Positions 27,120 to 37,712 of a stretch of DNA of 64,000 nt are shown piece by piece. Location of the stretch: contig NZ_JAAGBB010000011.1 in NCBI RefSeq assembly GCF_018129085.1, forward strand, positions 106,918-170,917. Direction: 5' to 3'. Within the stretch, counting starts at the first letter, position 1, and each line of letters begins with the position of its first letter. The notes under the pieces are model-generated. The model saw only the letters and a program-made list of their open reading frames with translations, had not been told where the DNA came from and ran no database searches. Made by a program: the position numbers and the translations under genes. Origin of the DNA: Plastoroseomonas hellenica (GTDB lineage: Bacteria > Pseudomonadota > Alphaproteobacteria > Acetobacterales > Acetobacteraceae).

Positions 27120-27277
27120 ATACCGTCAGGCCAAAACAGGGGGCGCTGGAAGCGAAATTCCCTTTTTTATACAGTCAGTTACGGCCAAAAACGATACCGT
27201 CAGCAGCTCTCTTAGCCTTGACGGTATAGCGAAATCGCCGATCGAACAAGTTCCCCCATACCGTCTGCTATACCGTC
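27120..27277. repeat. Five ATACCGTC sites between integrase and guaA (probable arm-type sites)
   Basis: Copies at 27120-27127, 27194-27201, 27258-27265 and 27270-27277 on the + strand and 27220-27227 on the - strand; ATACAGTC at 27169-27176 is a near copy. The two rightmost copies are 12 bases apart. Five exact octamers in 158 bases, next to an integrase and an att site, are best explained as arm-type integrase or excisionase sites. The rest of 27076-27393 is AT-richer than its surroundings and has no gene. Confidence 0.65.
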
Positions 27278-27393
27278 AAATTGGAGCACTACCCCTCGAT
27301 AGCCGACGATAGACGCCGATACAGTTATCTTTATATTTCAGTCGGTTATGTCGCACCGGAGCGTACAAACGGATACTGCGGGATAGGCGAAAA

Positions 27394-27405
27394 TCATTCC
27401 CACTC
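27394..27405. other. Predicted attachment-site core at the guaA 3' end
   Basis: The last 12 bases of guaA, GAGTGGGAATGA on the minus strand, include the stop codon. From memory, this sequence is the direct repeat flanking guaA islands in other bacteria. The second copy would lie beyond the left edge of the window, so the exact crossover cannot be confirmed here. Confidence 0.6.
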
Positions 27406-28953
27406 GATCGTGCCCGGCGGCTTGCTGGTGATGTCGTAGGTCACGCGGTTGATGCCGCGCACCTCGTTCACGATGCGGTTCGCCACGCGGGTGAGAAAGC
27501 TCATCTCGAAGGGATAGACATCCGCCGTCATGCCGTCGGTCGAGGTCACCGCGCGCAGCGCGCAGGCCTGGTCATAGGTGCGGCCATCGCCCATCACGCC
27601 GACCGTGCGCACCGGCAGCAGCACCGCGAAGGCCTGCCAGATCTTGTCGTAGAGGCCGGCCTTGCGGATCTCGTCGAGGTAGATGGTGTCCACCAGCCGC
27701 AGCAGGTCCGCCTTCTCCCGCGTCACGTCGCCGGGGATGCGGATCGCGAGGCCCGGCCCCGGGAACGGGTGCCGGCCGACGATCGCCTCCGGCATGCCGA
27801 GCTCGCGCCCCAGCGCCCGCACCTCGTCCTTGAACAAGTCGCGCAGCGGCTCCACCAGCCGCATCCGCATCTCCTTCGGCAGGCCGCCGACATTGTGGTG
27901 CGACTTGATGGTGACCGACGGCCCGCCGGTCGCGGAGACGCTCTCGATCACGTCCGGATAGAGCGTGCCCTGGGCCAGGAAATCGGCGCCGCCGATCTTC
28001 CGCTGCTCCTCCTCGAACACCTCAATGAACAACCGCCCGATCGTCTTGCGCTTCACCTCCGGATCGGTCACGCCCGCGAGCTGGCCGAGGAACAGGTCCG
28101 ACGCATCGCGATGCACGAGGCGGATGTTGAAGCGGTCGCGGAAGGTCGTGACCACCTGGTCGCTCTCGCCGGCGCGCATCAGCCCGTGGTCGACATAGAT
28201 GCAGGTGAGCTGGTCGCCGATCGCCTCATGCAGCAGCACCGCGACGACAGAGGAATCGACGCCCCCCGACAGCCCGCAGATCACCCGCCCGCTGCCCACC
28301 TGGTCGCGGATGCGCTGGATCGCCTCGGCGCGGAAGGCGCCCATGGTCCAGTCGCCGGTGCAGCCGCAGATCCCGTGGGTGAAGTTCTTCAGGAGCGCCG
28401 CGCCATGCGGCGTGTGCACCACCTCCGGATGGAACATGGTGCCGTAGTAGCGGCGCTCGTCATTGGCGATCAGCGCGAAGGGCGCACCCTCGCTCTCGGC
28501 AACCACGCGGAAGCCCGGCGGCAGCACCGTGATGCGGTCCCCATGGCTCATCCACACCTCTTCGCGGGCACCCTTGGCCCAGACGCCCTGGGTGATCGCG
28601 CATTCGGCGGTGACATCGACGAAGGCGCGGCCGAATTCCCGCGCATGCCCGCCCTCGACCGTGCCGCCCAACTGCGCCGCGAGCGTCTGCTGGCCGTAGC
28701 AGATGCCGAGGATCGGCAGGCCCATGCCGAAGACCGCGTCCGGCGCGCGGGGCGATGCGCCCTCCGTCACGCTGGCCGGACCACCCGAGAAGATGATGCC
28801 CTTGGGGGCGAATGCCGCGATGCGCTGGGCCGAGGCCGTGAACGGCCAGACCTCGCAATAGACCCCGGATTCCCTGAGGCGCCGCGCAATGAGCTGCGTC
28901 ACCTGGCTGCCGAAGTCGAGAATCAGGATGCGGTCGTGCATGGGCTTGTCCAT
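27394..28953 (-). CDS. guaA: GMP synthase (glutamine-hydrolysing)
   Basis: 519 residues from the ATG at 28953; an ATG at 28941 is also possible. It aminates XMP to GMP. N-terminal class I glutamine amidotransferase with nucleophile Cys in [14 protein letters not shown], then the ATP-pyrophosphatase domain with PP-loop [12 protein letters not shown], and the C-terminal dimerisation domain ending GTIEWE. The coding sequence is complete despite the insertion, because the element recreates the last codons. guaB lies 5 kb away on the same strand. Confidence 0.97.
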   Translation of the reverse strand: MDKPMHDRILILDFGSQVTQLIARRLRESGVYCEVWPFTASAQRIAAFAPKGIIFSGGPASVTEGASPRAPDAVFGMGLPILGICYGQQTLAAQLGGTVEGGHAREFGRAFVDVTAECAITQGVWAKGAREEVWMSHGDRITVLPPGFRVVAESEGAPFALIANDERRYYGTMFHPEVVHTPHGAALLKNFTHGICGCTGDWTMGAFRAEAIQRIRDQVGSGRVICGLSGGVDSSVVAVLLHEAIGDQLTCIYVDHGLMRAGESDQVVTTFRDRFNIRLVHRDASDLFLGQLAGVTDPEVKRKTIGRLFIEVFEEEQRKIGGADFLAQGTLYPDVIESVSATGGPSVTIKSHHNVGGLPKEMRMRLVEPLRDLFKDEVRALGRELGMPEAIVGRHPFPGPGLAIRIPGDVTREKADLLRLVDTIYLDEIRKAGLYDKIWQAFAVLLPVRTVGVMGDGRTYDQACALRAVTSTDGMTADVYPFEMSFLTRVANRIVNEVRGINRVTYDITSKPPGTIEWE

Positions 28954-29007
28954 GCCGGGTGCATCCACCACAGACTGTGGTGCGAAGCAAGCGTAGGAAA
29001 GGCAGAA

Positions 29008-29247
29008 CTACCCTGCTGGCTGCGCCACCCTGCCAGCTTCGGCCAATGCAGCCAGACCACGTTGCGTGGCCACCACCTCCACCTCCCCGTCGCCATCCTT
29101 GCGGAAGCCGATCAGCCCGCCATCCACCGCATCCTCCCAGATGGTCAGGCGCGGGCAGCTCGTGCGCCAGGCCTCCTGGGCGGGGCCATAGGGGCGCGGC
29201 GCATCCGCCACCCATTGCACGAGGTCGAGGATCAAGGCGGTCGTCAT
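29008..29247 (-). CDS. Small conserved-looking protein coupled to the TSUP permease gene
   Basis: 79 residues. The ATG at 29247 overlaps the permease stop (ATGA), which supports the start. The sequence is mostly soluble, with an aliphatic N-terminus (TTALILDLVQWVADAPRPYGPAQEAW) and a WEDAVDGGLIGFRKDG segment that looks like a small beta hairpin. I recognise no family. Coupling suggests a role with the permease. Confidence 0.6.
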   Translation of the reverse strand: MTTALILDLVQWVADAPRPYGPAQEAWRTSCPRLTIWEDAVDGGLIGFRKDGDGEVEVVATQRGLAALAEAGRVAQPAG

Positions 29248-29999
29248 GGCGTACCCTCCCATCCCGTCGTCACCAGCATCCAGCCGCCGCGGGCCACATA
29301 GACCAGCGCGATCACGGTGATCAGCCGGCCGGCCCAGACCCGGTACTGAAGGTCGCTCATCGCCTCCAACACCCGCTTCGCCAGCGTGGTGCCCAGCATG
29401 CTGGCGAGGATCGCGGCGCCGGCGAGCCAGGGGTCCACCACTGCCGCGGCCAAGCCGCTGAAATAGACCAGCTTCAGCAGGTGCCCGAGCACCTGGCAGG
29501 CCGCCTTGGTGGCCACGATCTCCCGCCGCTCGAACCCGCCGCCCAGGAAGAAGCGGTCCAGCAAGGGGCCGGCGACGCCGGTCAGCACCATCAGCGACAT
29601 GCAGGCGGCGCCGTAGCTCGCGGCCTGCAGCGCGCTGTTCGGGTCCGGCCGGAAATCCTTGGGCAGAATCTGCACCAGGAAGGGGCTGATGCCGAGCAAC
29701 AGCAGCGCGACCGGGGTCGGCGGCACGAAGACGAACACGGACCAGAGGCCGAGCGCCAGGAAGCAGCCGACCGCATAGGCGCCGATCGGCCGCCAGCGGA
29801 TGTGCCGCCGCCAGAGCAGCGCCCGCCAGCCATTCGACGCCATCTGGGTGATCGCATGCAGCGCCATCGCGTCCGGCAAGGGCATGATGACCAGCAGCAC
29901 GCCCACCAGGATCAGCCCGCCCGCCATGCCGAAGATCCCGGACAGGAAGGCAGTGCCCACCATGGTGGCGCAGATGGCGAGGAACAGCAGCGGCGGCAT
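29244..29999 (-). CDS. TSUP (TauE/SafE) family permease
   Basis: 251 residues from the ATG at 29999 with AGGAGAACC upstream. Seven or eight hydrophobic segments and the TSUP glycine-rich N-terminus (GTAFLSGIFGMAGGLILVG, residues 14-32) are visible; GVAGPLLDRFFLGGGFERREIVATKAACQ is the second repeat. Family members export sulfite, sulfoacetate or other small organic anions. A LysR gene lies divergently 83 bases away and probably controls it. Confidence 0.85.
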   Translation of the reverse strand: MPPLLFLAICATMVGTAFLSGIFGMAGGLILVGVLLVIMPLPDAMALHAITQMASNGWRALLWRRHIRWRPIGAYAVGCFLALGLWSVFVFVPPTPVALLLLGISPFLVQILPKDFRPDPNSALQAASYGAACMSLMVLTGVAGPLLDRFFLGGGFERREIVATKAACQVLGHLLKLVYFSGLAAAVVDPWLAGAAILASMLGTTLAKRVLEAMSDLQYRVWAGRLITVIALVYVARGGWMLVTTGWEGTP

Positions 30000-30082
30000 G
30001 CAGGGTTCTCCTGCGGGATGTCTGCGCCCGTTGCGCACCGCCATCAAACGGCGTTAGCTCAGCCTCAGCCTGAGTTTTCCTG

Positions 30083-30994
30083 ATGCTCCCGAACATGCTC
30101 GCGCCCCGCCGCCTGCCCTCGCTGAACGGCATCCGCGCCTTCGAAGCCGCCGCCCGCACCGGCAGCTTCGTCGCGGCGGCGGCCGAGCTGAACGTCACCC
30201 CGGCCGCGATCAGCCGGCTGGTGCGGCTCCTGGAACTCCGGCTCGGCATCGCGCTCTTTGCCCGCCACGCCAATCGCCTGGTGCCGACCGCGGCCGGCCT
30301 CGCCTACCAGGCGGGGCTCACCCGCATCCTGGACGACGCCGCGCGCCTGACCGGGCAGGTGGTGGCCATGGCCGGCGCCAAGGTGGTGACCGTCGGCGTC
30401 GGCCCGACCTTCGCGGTGCGCTGGCTGATCCCGCGCCTGCTGGACCTGCAGCGGCAGGAGCCGGAGATCGAGGTCCGCGTGGTCACCGGCGGCCAGACCG
30501 TGCCCTTCAGCGACGGCTGGAGCTGCGGCATCCGCCTGGGAGACGGCAACTGGCCGGGGCTGGAGGCGACGCCCCTCTTCCCCGCGGACCTGCTGCCGGT
30601 CTGCGCGCCGGCCATGGCGGCGCGGATCGGCGACATCCCTGCCCTCGCGCGGGAGACGCTGATCCGCGTCGCCCACGCGCCCGATGACTGGTCGCGCTGG
30701 CTCGCCGCCATGGGCGCGGCGGGCATCCGCGCCGGCGGCCCGGTCTTCGATTATTACGGCCAGGCCCTGCAGGCGGCGCTCGACGGCATCGGCGTCGCCA
30801 TGGGCGTCAGGCCCTATATCGACGACGACCTCGCCGCCGGGCGGCTGGTCGCGCCTTTCCCCCGATCGGTCTCCAAGGACATGCGCTGGTACCTGGTGCA
30901 TCACGCCGGACGGGAGGCGGAGCCCGGCTTCGCCGCCTTCCGGCGCTGGCTGATCGCAGCCTGCAAGTTTCGGGCGAATGGCCTTGATCGTTGA
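30083..30994 (+). CDS. LysR-family regulator, GcvA-like
   Basis: 303 residues. The N-terminus LPSLNGIRAFEAAARTGSFVAAAAELNVTPAAISRLVRLLE (residues 11-51) is the GcvA-type helix-turn-helix, followed by a LysR effector domain with GPTFAVRWLIPRL. Divergent from the TSUP operon, so that is the likely target. The stop codon lies inside the first hairpin of a convergent hairpin array. Confidence 0.88.
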   Translation: MLPNMLAPRRLPSLNGIRAFEAAARTGSFVAAAAELNVTPAAISRLVRLLELRLGIALFARHANRLVPTAAGLAYQAGLTRILDDAARLTGQVVAMAGAKVVTVGVGPTFAVRWLIPRLLDLQRQEPEIEVRVVTGGQTVPFSDGWSCGIRLGDGNWPGLEATPLFPADLLPVCAPAMAARIGDIPALARETLIRVAHAPDDWSRWLAAMGAAGIRAGGPVFDYYGQALQAALDGIGVAMGVRPYIDDDLAAGRLVAPFPRSVSKDMRWYLVHHAGREAEPGFAAFRRWLIAACKFRANGLDR

Positions 30995-31095
30995 TCAAGG
31001 CCCCCTCAGACGCCGGGCGGGCGGCATCCGCCGCCCTTGGCTTCGCCGGACTACCGGCGGGCCGCATTCGCGGCCTCGGACCGGCAAGCCGGTCC
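30980..31095. repeat. Array of GC-rich hairpins between convergent genes
   Basis: Three perfect stems: GGCCTTGATC/GATCAAGGCC with a 3-base loop (30980-31002), GGCCGC-ATTC-GCGGCC (31060-31075) and GGACCGGC-AA-GCCGGTCC (31078-31095), plus a weaker GGCGG/CCGCC stem near 31018-31035. It separates the convergent LysR and GNAT genes and may terminate both. The ATTC hairpin recurs at 35518-35533. Confidence 0.6.
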
Positions 31096-31102
31096 GTTGG
31101 CC

Positions 31103-31684
31103 TCAGCGCTCCGGCGCCGGCGCGGTCGCGGCCAGCAGCGCCTCGATCGGGTCCCAGAGATAGGCCATCTGCTCCAGCGTCTGGCCCGCGACGCGCACCG
31201 TCTCATGCGCCGCCGGGCGGCCGCCCAGCCGCTCGTAGAACCACCGGGTCGGGTTGTCCTTCAGCACCCAGAGCATGGCCGAGCGGCAGCCGACCACCCG
31301 GAGATGCGCGCCCATCGCCCGCATCAGCCGGCGCCCGACGCCGCGGTCCCGCCAATCCTCCTGCAGATAGAGGGTCTCTACCTCGCCATCCGCCAGGCCC
31401 TTGCGGCGGGCGCGGCCGCCGGAGGCGAAGCCGATCACCTGCTGGCCGGACTCGGTCGCCAGGCTGGAGGGCAGGTCGGGACCGCCCGCGACCGCGACGA
31501 AGACCGCATGCCCCTCCCGCCGGTCGAGGATGCTGCGCTCGTAGCCGAGCCCGAGTCGCCAGGAGGAGAGGCCGGCCAGGTAGTCGTCGGGCAGGATGCC
31601 GGGATAGGTGCTCCGCCACACCTCGGCATGGACACTGCCGATGGCGCCGGCATCCGAAGGCCGGGCGCGGCGGATGCTGATCAT
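31103..31684 (-). CDS. GNAT family N-acetyltransferase
   Basis: 193 residues. The ATG at 31684 overlaps the rsmB stop (ATGA) and fits the conserved start MISIRRARPSDAGAIGSVHAEVWR. The acetyl-CoA-binding motif is seen as LYLQEDWRDRGVGRRLMRAMGAHLR (residues 116-140), and NPTRWFYERLGG is the typical C-terminal GNAT segment. The substrate is unknown. It belongs to the operon HAD - rsmB - GNAT. Confidence 0.85.
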   Translation of the reverse strand: MISIRRARPSDAGAIGSVHAEVWRSTYPGILPDDYLAGLSSWRLGLGYERSILDRREGHAVFVAVAGGPDLPSSLATESGQQVIGFASGGRARRKGLADGEVETLYLQEDWRDRGVGRRLMRAMGAHLRVVGCRSAMLWVLKDNPTRWFYERLGGRPAAHETVRVAGQTLEQMAYLWDPIEALLAATAPAPER

Positions 31685-32991
31685 GCTGGCCGTCGCACCA
31701 GGACCGCGGCGAAAAAGCCATCGGTGCCGTGCCTGGCCGGGCTGGTGGCGAGCCAGGGTCCCTCGCCCGGCGCCTCGGCACCGGGGCGCAGCGCCGGCCA
31801 CAGCGTGGCGAGCGGGAGTGGCTCGAAGTCCGGGTGGCGTTCGAGGAAGCGGTCCATCTGGCCCTCATTCTCGGCGCTGAACAGAGAACAGGTAGCGTAG
31901 ACCAGCCTGCCGCCCGGGCGCACCAGTTCCGCCGCCCTCCCAAGGATTTCAGATTGCAACTGCGTCAACTCGGCAAGGTCGCTCGCCTGGGTGCGCAGCC
32001 GCGCATCCGGGTTGCGCCGCCAGGTGCCGCTGCCGGTGCAAGGCGCATCCACCAGCACCCGGTCGAAGCTGCCGGCGCGGCGCTTGGTCCATTTGTCGCC
32101 CGGCGCCAGCAAATGCCGCTCGGCATTGTCGACGCCGGCCCGGCGCAGCCGCTTCACCGCGCCCTCGAGCCGCGTGGCGGAGGTGTCGCAGGCGGTGATG
32201 CGGCCCTTGTTCTGCATGACCGCGGCGATCGCCAGCGTCTTGCCCGCCGCCCCCGCGCAGTAATCCGCGACCCGCATCCCCGGCTGCGCATCGGTCAGCA
32301 GCGCAATGAGCTGGCTGCCCTCGTCCTGCACCTCGATCAGCCCGGCCTTGAAGGCCTCGGTGCCGGTGACCGGCCTGCGGCCCTCGGCGCGCAGGCCCCA
32401 GGGCGAGAACGGCATCGGCGCGGTCGCCACCCCCTCGCCCGCCAAGGCGATGGCGGCGGCGTCGCGCGTCGTGCGCAGCAGGTTGGCGCGAAGGTCGAGC
32501 GGCGCGGCGCGTTCCATCGCGGCCGCCTCCCGCTCCAGCGCGGCGCCGAAGCGCTCGCGGAACAGCGGCAGCGCCCAGCCGGGGATATTGAGGGCGACAT
32601 CCTCCGGCATCGCGGGGTCGCGAAGCGGCTTGCCGGTCAGCGCCGCGACCGTCCGCCGCTCCTTCGCGTCCAGCGGCTCCAGCGCGAAGCGGCCGCCGGC
32701 GAAGACCTCCTCGATCGCGGGCAGCGTGCGACCCTCGGCGAGCGCCAGGTGGGCGGCCAACAGCAAGCGGGCGGAGGGCGCGGCGCCGGCGTGGCGCAGA
32801 TGCCAGTCGAGGCGAATCCGCTGGCGGATGATGGCCCAGAGCGTGTCGGCGACCACGCGCCGGTCGCCGCCGCCGATGAAGCGGCGGGCACGGAAGAAAT
32901 CGTTGGCGGTGGCGTCGGCCGGGCGGCGCGGCGTCTCCTCGATCGCCTGGATCAGCTCGGCGACGGCAGCGAGGCGGGCGGCGGGGGTCAT
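31681..32991 (-). CDS. RsmB-type RNA (cytosine-5)-methyltransferase
   Basis: 436 residues. The N-terminal helical NusB-like domain is followed by the SAM-dependent NOL1/NOP2/Sun catalytic domain. Motifs seen: SAM loop YCAGAAGKTLAI, catalytic DAPCTGSGTWRRNPD and the second Cys in VYATCSLFSAENE. It would methylate a cytosine in 16S rRNA (RsmB acts at C967 in E. coli); the exact target is inferred. It overlaps the HAD stop and the GNAT start by 4 bases on each side. Confidence 0.9.
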   Translation of the reverse strand: MTPAARLAAVAELIQAIEETPRRPADATANDFFRARRFIGGGDRRVVADTLWAIIRQRIRLDWHLRHAGAAPSARLLLAAHLALAEGRTLPAIEEVFAGGRFALEPLDAKERRTVAALTGKPLRDPAMPEDVALNIPGWALPLFRERFGAALEREAAAMERAAPLDLRANLLRTTRDAAAIALAGEGVATAPMPFSPWGLRAEGRRPVTGTEAFKAGLIEVQDEGSQLIALLTDAQPGMRVADYCAGAAGKTLAIAAVMQNKGRITACDTSATRLEGAVKRLRRAGVDNAERHLLAPGDKWTKRRAGSFDRVLVDAPCTGSGTWRRNPDARLRTQASDLAELTQLQSEILGRAAELVRPGGRLVYATCSLFSAENEGQMDRFLERHPDFEPLPLATLWPALRPGAEAPGEGPWLATSPARHGTDGFFAAVLVRRPA

Positions 32992-33671
32992 GCCAGCAGC
33001 GCCGGCAGGGTCGCGAGGTCGGAAAGCTCGGCCACCAGATGCGGGCGCAGGCCGTATTCGTCGGGATCGCCCTGGCGATTGACCCGCAGCACCGCGAAGC
33101 CGTTCGCCAGCGCCGCCTGGCTGTCCCAGGGATTGCCGGAGACAAAGAGGCAGCGGGCGGGCGGGACGCCAAGCGCTTCCTGCACCAGCGCGTAGACCGC
33201 CGGCGCCGGCTTGAAGATCCCGGCCTGCTCGACGCTGATCACGGCATCGAGCGCGTCCACGATGCCGCCGGCCGCACAGGCCGCGGCCAGCATCGCCGGC
33301 GTGCCGTTCGAGAGGATCGCGAGGCGAAGGTCATGCGCACGCAGCGCCGCCAGCATCGCCCGCACCTCCGGATAGGCATCCAGCCGCTGATAGGCGGCGA
33401 GCAGATCGGCGCGCAGGCCGGCGTCGCCGATCGCGTGCCGCGCCAGGACGTAGTCCAGCGCATCGGCGGTGCAGGCGGCGAAGTCCCGCCGCGTGCCCTG
33501 CGCGGTCAGGCTGCCGATCCAGGAATACTCGAGCTGCTTCACCCGCCACTCGGCGGCGAGCGCCCGCCAGCCCTCACCGAGGCGCGGCGCGTGCCGGGCC
33601 ATGGCGGCCTGCACGTCGAGCAGCGTGCCGTAAGCGTCGAAGACGACCGCGTCGAAGCGCGCCTGGGTCAT
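32988..33671 (-). CDS. Haloacid dehalogenase type II (HAD family)
   Basis: 227 residues. Motif I VVFDAYGTLLDV carries the Asp nucleophile, motif II is LAILSNGTP, the Lys lies in GIFKPAPAVYALV and motif IV is LFVSGNPWDSQAA. The NPWD form of motif IV is typical of L-2-haloacid dehalogenases. It could remove a halide from 2-haloacids, but many HAD proteins of this shape are untested. First gene of the HAD-rsmB-GNAT operon. Confidence 0.88.
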   Translation of the reverse strand: MTQARFDAVVFDAYGTLLDVQAAMARHAPRLGEGWRALAAEWRVKQLEYSWIGSLTAQGTRRDFAACTADALDYVLARHAIGDAGLRADLLAAYQRLDAYPEVRAMLAALRAHDLRLAILSNGTPAMLAAACAAGGIVDALDAVISVEQAGIFKPAPAVYALVQEALGVPPARCLFVSGNPWDSQAALANGFAVLRVNRQGDPDEYGLRPHLVAELSDLATLPALLA

Positions 33672-33743
33672 GAAGGCCTCGAGGGAGGAGGGCTGCGCTG
33701 TGGCGGCGCGTGAAGCGGGGCGGCGCGGCGCACCGCCCCATTC

Positions 33744-33791
33744 TCTGATCGCGTGATTCAGACTTTCGGCGGTTCCGCCTCAAGTCATCAC
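33744..33791 (-). repeat. Structured interspersed repeat, copy 1 (downstream of guaB)
   Basis: Read on the minus strand it folds as stems GTGAT/ATCAC, GACTT/AAGTC and GGCGG/CCGCC, with a symmetric GA/GA internal loop between the second and third stems, a 3-base TGA bulge, and an AA apical loop. It begins 12 bases after the guaB stop in the guaB orientation. Copy 2 is at 41254-41303. Confidence 0.75.
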
Positions 33792-33802
33792 ACACCGGCA
33801 GG

Positions 33803-35595
<1,793 letters not shown>

Positions 35596-36279
35596 TCAGC
35601 CGGCCTTCCCGCCCCTAAATCCCGTGGCGACCACATACAGCTCCGCCGAGTCCTTCCGGCTCGCGGGGGGCTTGGCGTGGCGGACCACGGCAAAATCGCG
35701 CTTCAGCGCGTCCAGCATGGTCTTCTCGGTGCCGCCCTGGAACAGCTTGGCGACGAAGCCGCCGCCGGGCGCCAGAACCTTCTGCGCGAAGTCGAGCGAC
35801 AACTCCGCGAGGGCCACGATGCGCAGGTGGTCGGTCGCGTTGTGGCCGGTGGTGTTGGGCGCCATGTCCGACAGCACCAGGTCGGCCTGACCGTCGAGCG
35901 CGTCCAGCACCGCACGCTCGGCCTCCGGGTCCTGGAAATCGCCCTGCAGCAGGGTCGAGCCCGCGATCGGATCGATCGGCAGCAGGTCGATGCCGACGAC
36001 ATGCGACGCGCCGCGCTCCAGCGCCACCTGGGTCCAGCCGCCGGGCGCGGCGCCGAGGTCGACCACCCGCATCCGCGGCCGGATCAGCTTGAAGCGGTCA
36101 TCGAGCTCGATCAGCTTGAAGGCGGCGCGGGAACGGAGGCCGCGCTCTCGCGCCGCCTTCACGTAAGGATCATTGAGCTGGCGCTGCAGCCAGAGCTGGC
36201 TCGCGGTGGTGCGGCCCTTGGCGGTCTTCAGGCGCGTGGTCAGGGAGCGCCCCGAACCCGGGGGCGTCTTGGTGGCCAT
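35596..36279 (-). CDS. rlmE: 23S rRNA 2'-O-methyltransferase RlmE (FtsJ)
   Basis: 227 residues. It methylates U2552 in the 23S A-loop. The SAM motif is VVDLGAAPGGWTQVAL, and the K-D-K-E catalytic set can be placed in RAAFKLIELDD, LSDMAPNTTGHN, GGGFVAKLFQGG and SAELYVVATGFR. The N-terminus is extended and basic, as in alphaproteobacterial homologues. It follows the Ppx/GppA gene by 15 bases, a common alphaproteobacterial pairing. Confidence 0.95.
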   Translation of the reverse strand: MATKTPPGSGRSLTTRLKTAKGRTTASQLWLQRQLNDPYVKAARERGLRSRAAFKLIELDDRFKLIRPRMRVVDLGAAPGGWTQVALERGASHVVGIDLLPIDPIAGSTLLQGDFQDPEAERAVLDALDGQADLVLSDMAPNTTGHNATDHLRIVALAELSLDFAQKVLAPGGGFVAKLFQGGTEKTMLDALKRDFAVVRHAKPPASRKDSAELYVVATGFRGGKAG

Positions 36280-36294
36280 GGAAAACTTGGTCCT

Positions 36295-37380
36295 TCAGGC
36301 GTGCGTCGCGTGGTGCTGCCGTGATTCGCGGCGGCGGAGCGCCGTGCGGTCGGCGCGCATCATGCGCAGAAGCATGCCCTCGCGCAGCCCCCGGTCGGCA
36401 ACGGTCAGCCTCGGCGCCGGCCAGACCCGGCGGATTGCGGCATAGACGGCGCAGCCGGGCAGCACGAAATCCACCCGGTCCGGCCCGACGCAGGGGTGCG
36501 CGGCGAGCCCCTCCCGCCCCAGCGCGAACAGGTCACCGAGCGCCGCATCGGCGGTGTGGCAATCGAGCGTCTGGCCATCGACCAGCGGACGGCGGTAGCG
36601 CGGCAGGGCGAGTGCGACGCCCGCCAGCGTGGTGACGGTGCCGGAGGTGCCCATAAGCCGCACGCCGCCGAAGCGGATCTCCCGCCCGATGCTGTGCACG
36701 GAATCGAAACAAGCGAGCCGGGCCGCGACCTCATCCACCACGGCGGAGAAGCCGGCTTCGGTGAAGCAGTCATCGCCGGCGCGCTCGGCGAGCGTCACGA
36801 CGCCGAGCGGCAGGGAGGTGTAGCCGATCATCTCCGGCGCCGCGTCCGGCCGGACGCGGATCCACGCGATCTCGGTGCTGCCGCCGCCGATGTCGAAGAG
36901 CAGGACGCGCCGGTCCTCGCGCCCGAGCAGCGGGCCGCAGGCCTCCATGGCGAGCTCCGCCTCCTCCCGCGCGGTGATGATGCGGAGCCTGAGGCCGATC
37001 TCGGCCTCGACGCGGGCCAGGAAGGCGGCGCCATTGGTGGCGCGGCGGCAGGCCTCGGTGGCGATCGCCTGGACATGGCGCACCGGGCGGCGGGAGAGCT
37101 TGTCGGCGCAGGCGCGAAGCGCGCCGAGGGCACGGTCCATGGCGGCATCCGAGAGGTTGCCGGAGCCGGCCAGCCCCTCGCCCAGCCGCACGATGCGGGA
37201 GAAGCTGTCGATCACCCGGAAGCCCTGCCCGCAATTGGCGGGCGAGCCGACCAGCAACCGACAGTTGTTGGTGCCGAGATCGAGCGCCGCATAGGTCAGG
37301 GATGGCCAATCGCCGCGCGACGACGGCGCGGCGGCGGCGGGGGGGCTGGGCCCCAGGGCGAAGGCGGCATCCTCTGGCAT
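36295..37380 (-). CDS. Ppx/GppA family exopolyphosphatase / pppGpp phosphatase
   Basis: 361 residues from the ATG at 37380, with 29 further in-frame codons upstream. ASKHA-fold motifs: TYAALDLGTNNCRLLVG (phosphate-1), VLLFDIGGGSTEIAWI (phosphate-2) and LMGTSGTVTTLAGVAL. It hydrolyses polyphosphate or pppGpp; this short single-module form cannot be assigned to one substrate. Operon with rlmE. Confidence 0.92.
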   Translation of the reverse strand: MPEDAAFALGPSPPAAAAPSSRGDWPSLTYAALDLGTNNCRLLVGSPANCGQGFRVIDSFSRIVRLGEGLAGSGNLSDAAMDRALGALRACADKLSRRPVRHVQAIATEACRRATNGAAFLARVEAEIGLRLRIITAREEAELAMEACGPLLGREDRRVLLFDIGGGSTEIAWIRVRPDAAPEMIGYTSLPLGVVTLAERAGDDCFTEAGFSAVVDEVAARLACFDSVHSIGREIRFGGVRLMGTSGTVTTLAGVALALPRYRRPLVDGQTLDCHTADAALGDLFALGREGLAAHPCVGPDRVDFVLPGCAVYAAIRRVWPAPRLTVADRGLREGMLLRMMRADRTALRRRESRQHHATHA

Positions 37381-37550
37381 GACGGGTCCGTGCGGCCCAG
37401 TCCAAAGGGCCAAAAAAGATGATCCGGTGATCCCTGCCTGGGGGGCAAGGAGATTATCCGCGATCACTCATATGGGAGCGGTTGCCCCGCTTCGCGCGCC
37501 ATGCTAGCACGCGCCTCCCGCAAGGGTCGCTCTCCGGAGCGCCGGCGCGA

Positions 37551-37624
37551 TGGGGAATAGTTTAACGGTAGAACTCCCGACTCTGACTCGGGCAGTCTTG
37601 GTTCGAATCCAGGTTCCCCAGCCA
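37551..37624 (+). tRNA. tRNA-Gln (anticodon CTG)
   Basis: 74 bases including encoded CCA. The acceptor stem TGGGGAA pairs with TTCCCCA, followed by discriminator G and CCA (37622-37624). The anticodon stem CCCGA/TCGGG encloses the loop CTCTGAC, giving anticodon CTG, which reads CAG. The T-arm has GGTTCGAATCC. Standalone gene with no integrase nearby. Confidence 0.95.
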
Positions 37625-37712
37625 GCGCGCCATCAGGCCGCCAGGCCCATGACAGCAGGTCAGCGGCCTCACGCGGCGGCCTCGGCTGGCCGCCGCGATT
37701 CGCGAACTGAAC

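Noticed and set aside
27120..27277. Possible CRISPR array because of the repeated ATACCGTC
   Set aside because: The repeats are only 8 bases, irregularly spaced and in both orientations, with no cas genes; integrase-site explanation fits better.
27769..29301. Long plus-strand open frame opposite guaA
   Set aside because: It mirrors guaA codons in GC-rich DNA, is rich in Arg, Ala and His, and shows no domain; guaA is certain.
29008..30273. 421-codon minus-strand frame across the TSUP gene
   Set aside because: The upstream part is a frame-shifted shadow of the TSUP and LysR genes; only the final 79 codons, with an ATGA overlap, are kept as a gene.
37551..37624. tRNA-Gln as another integration site
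   Set aside because: No integrase, direct repeat or change in base composition beside it.
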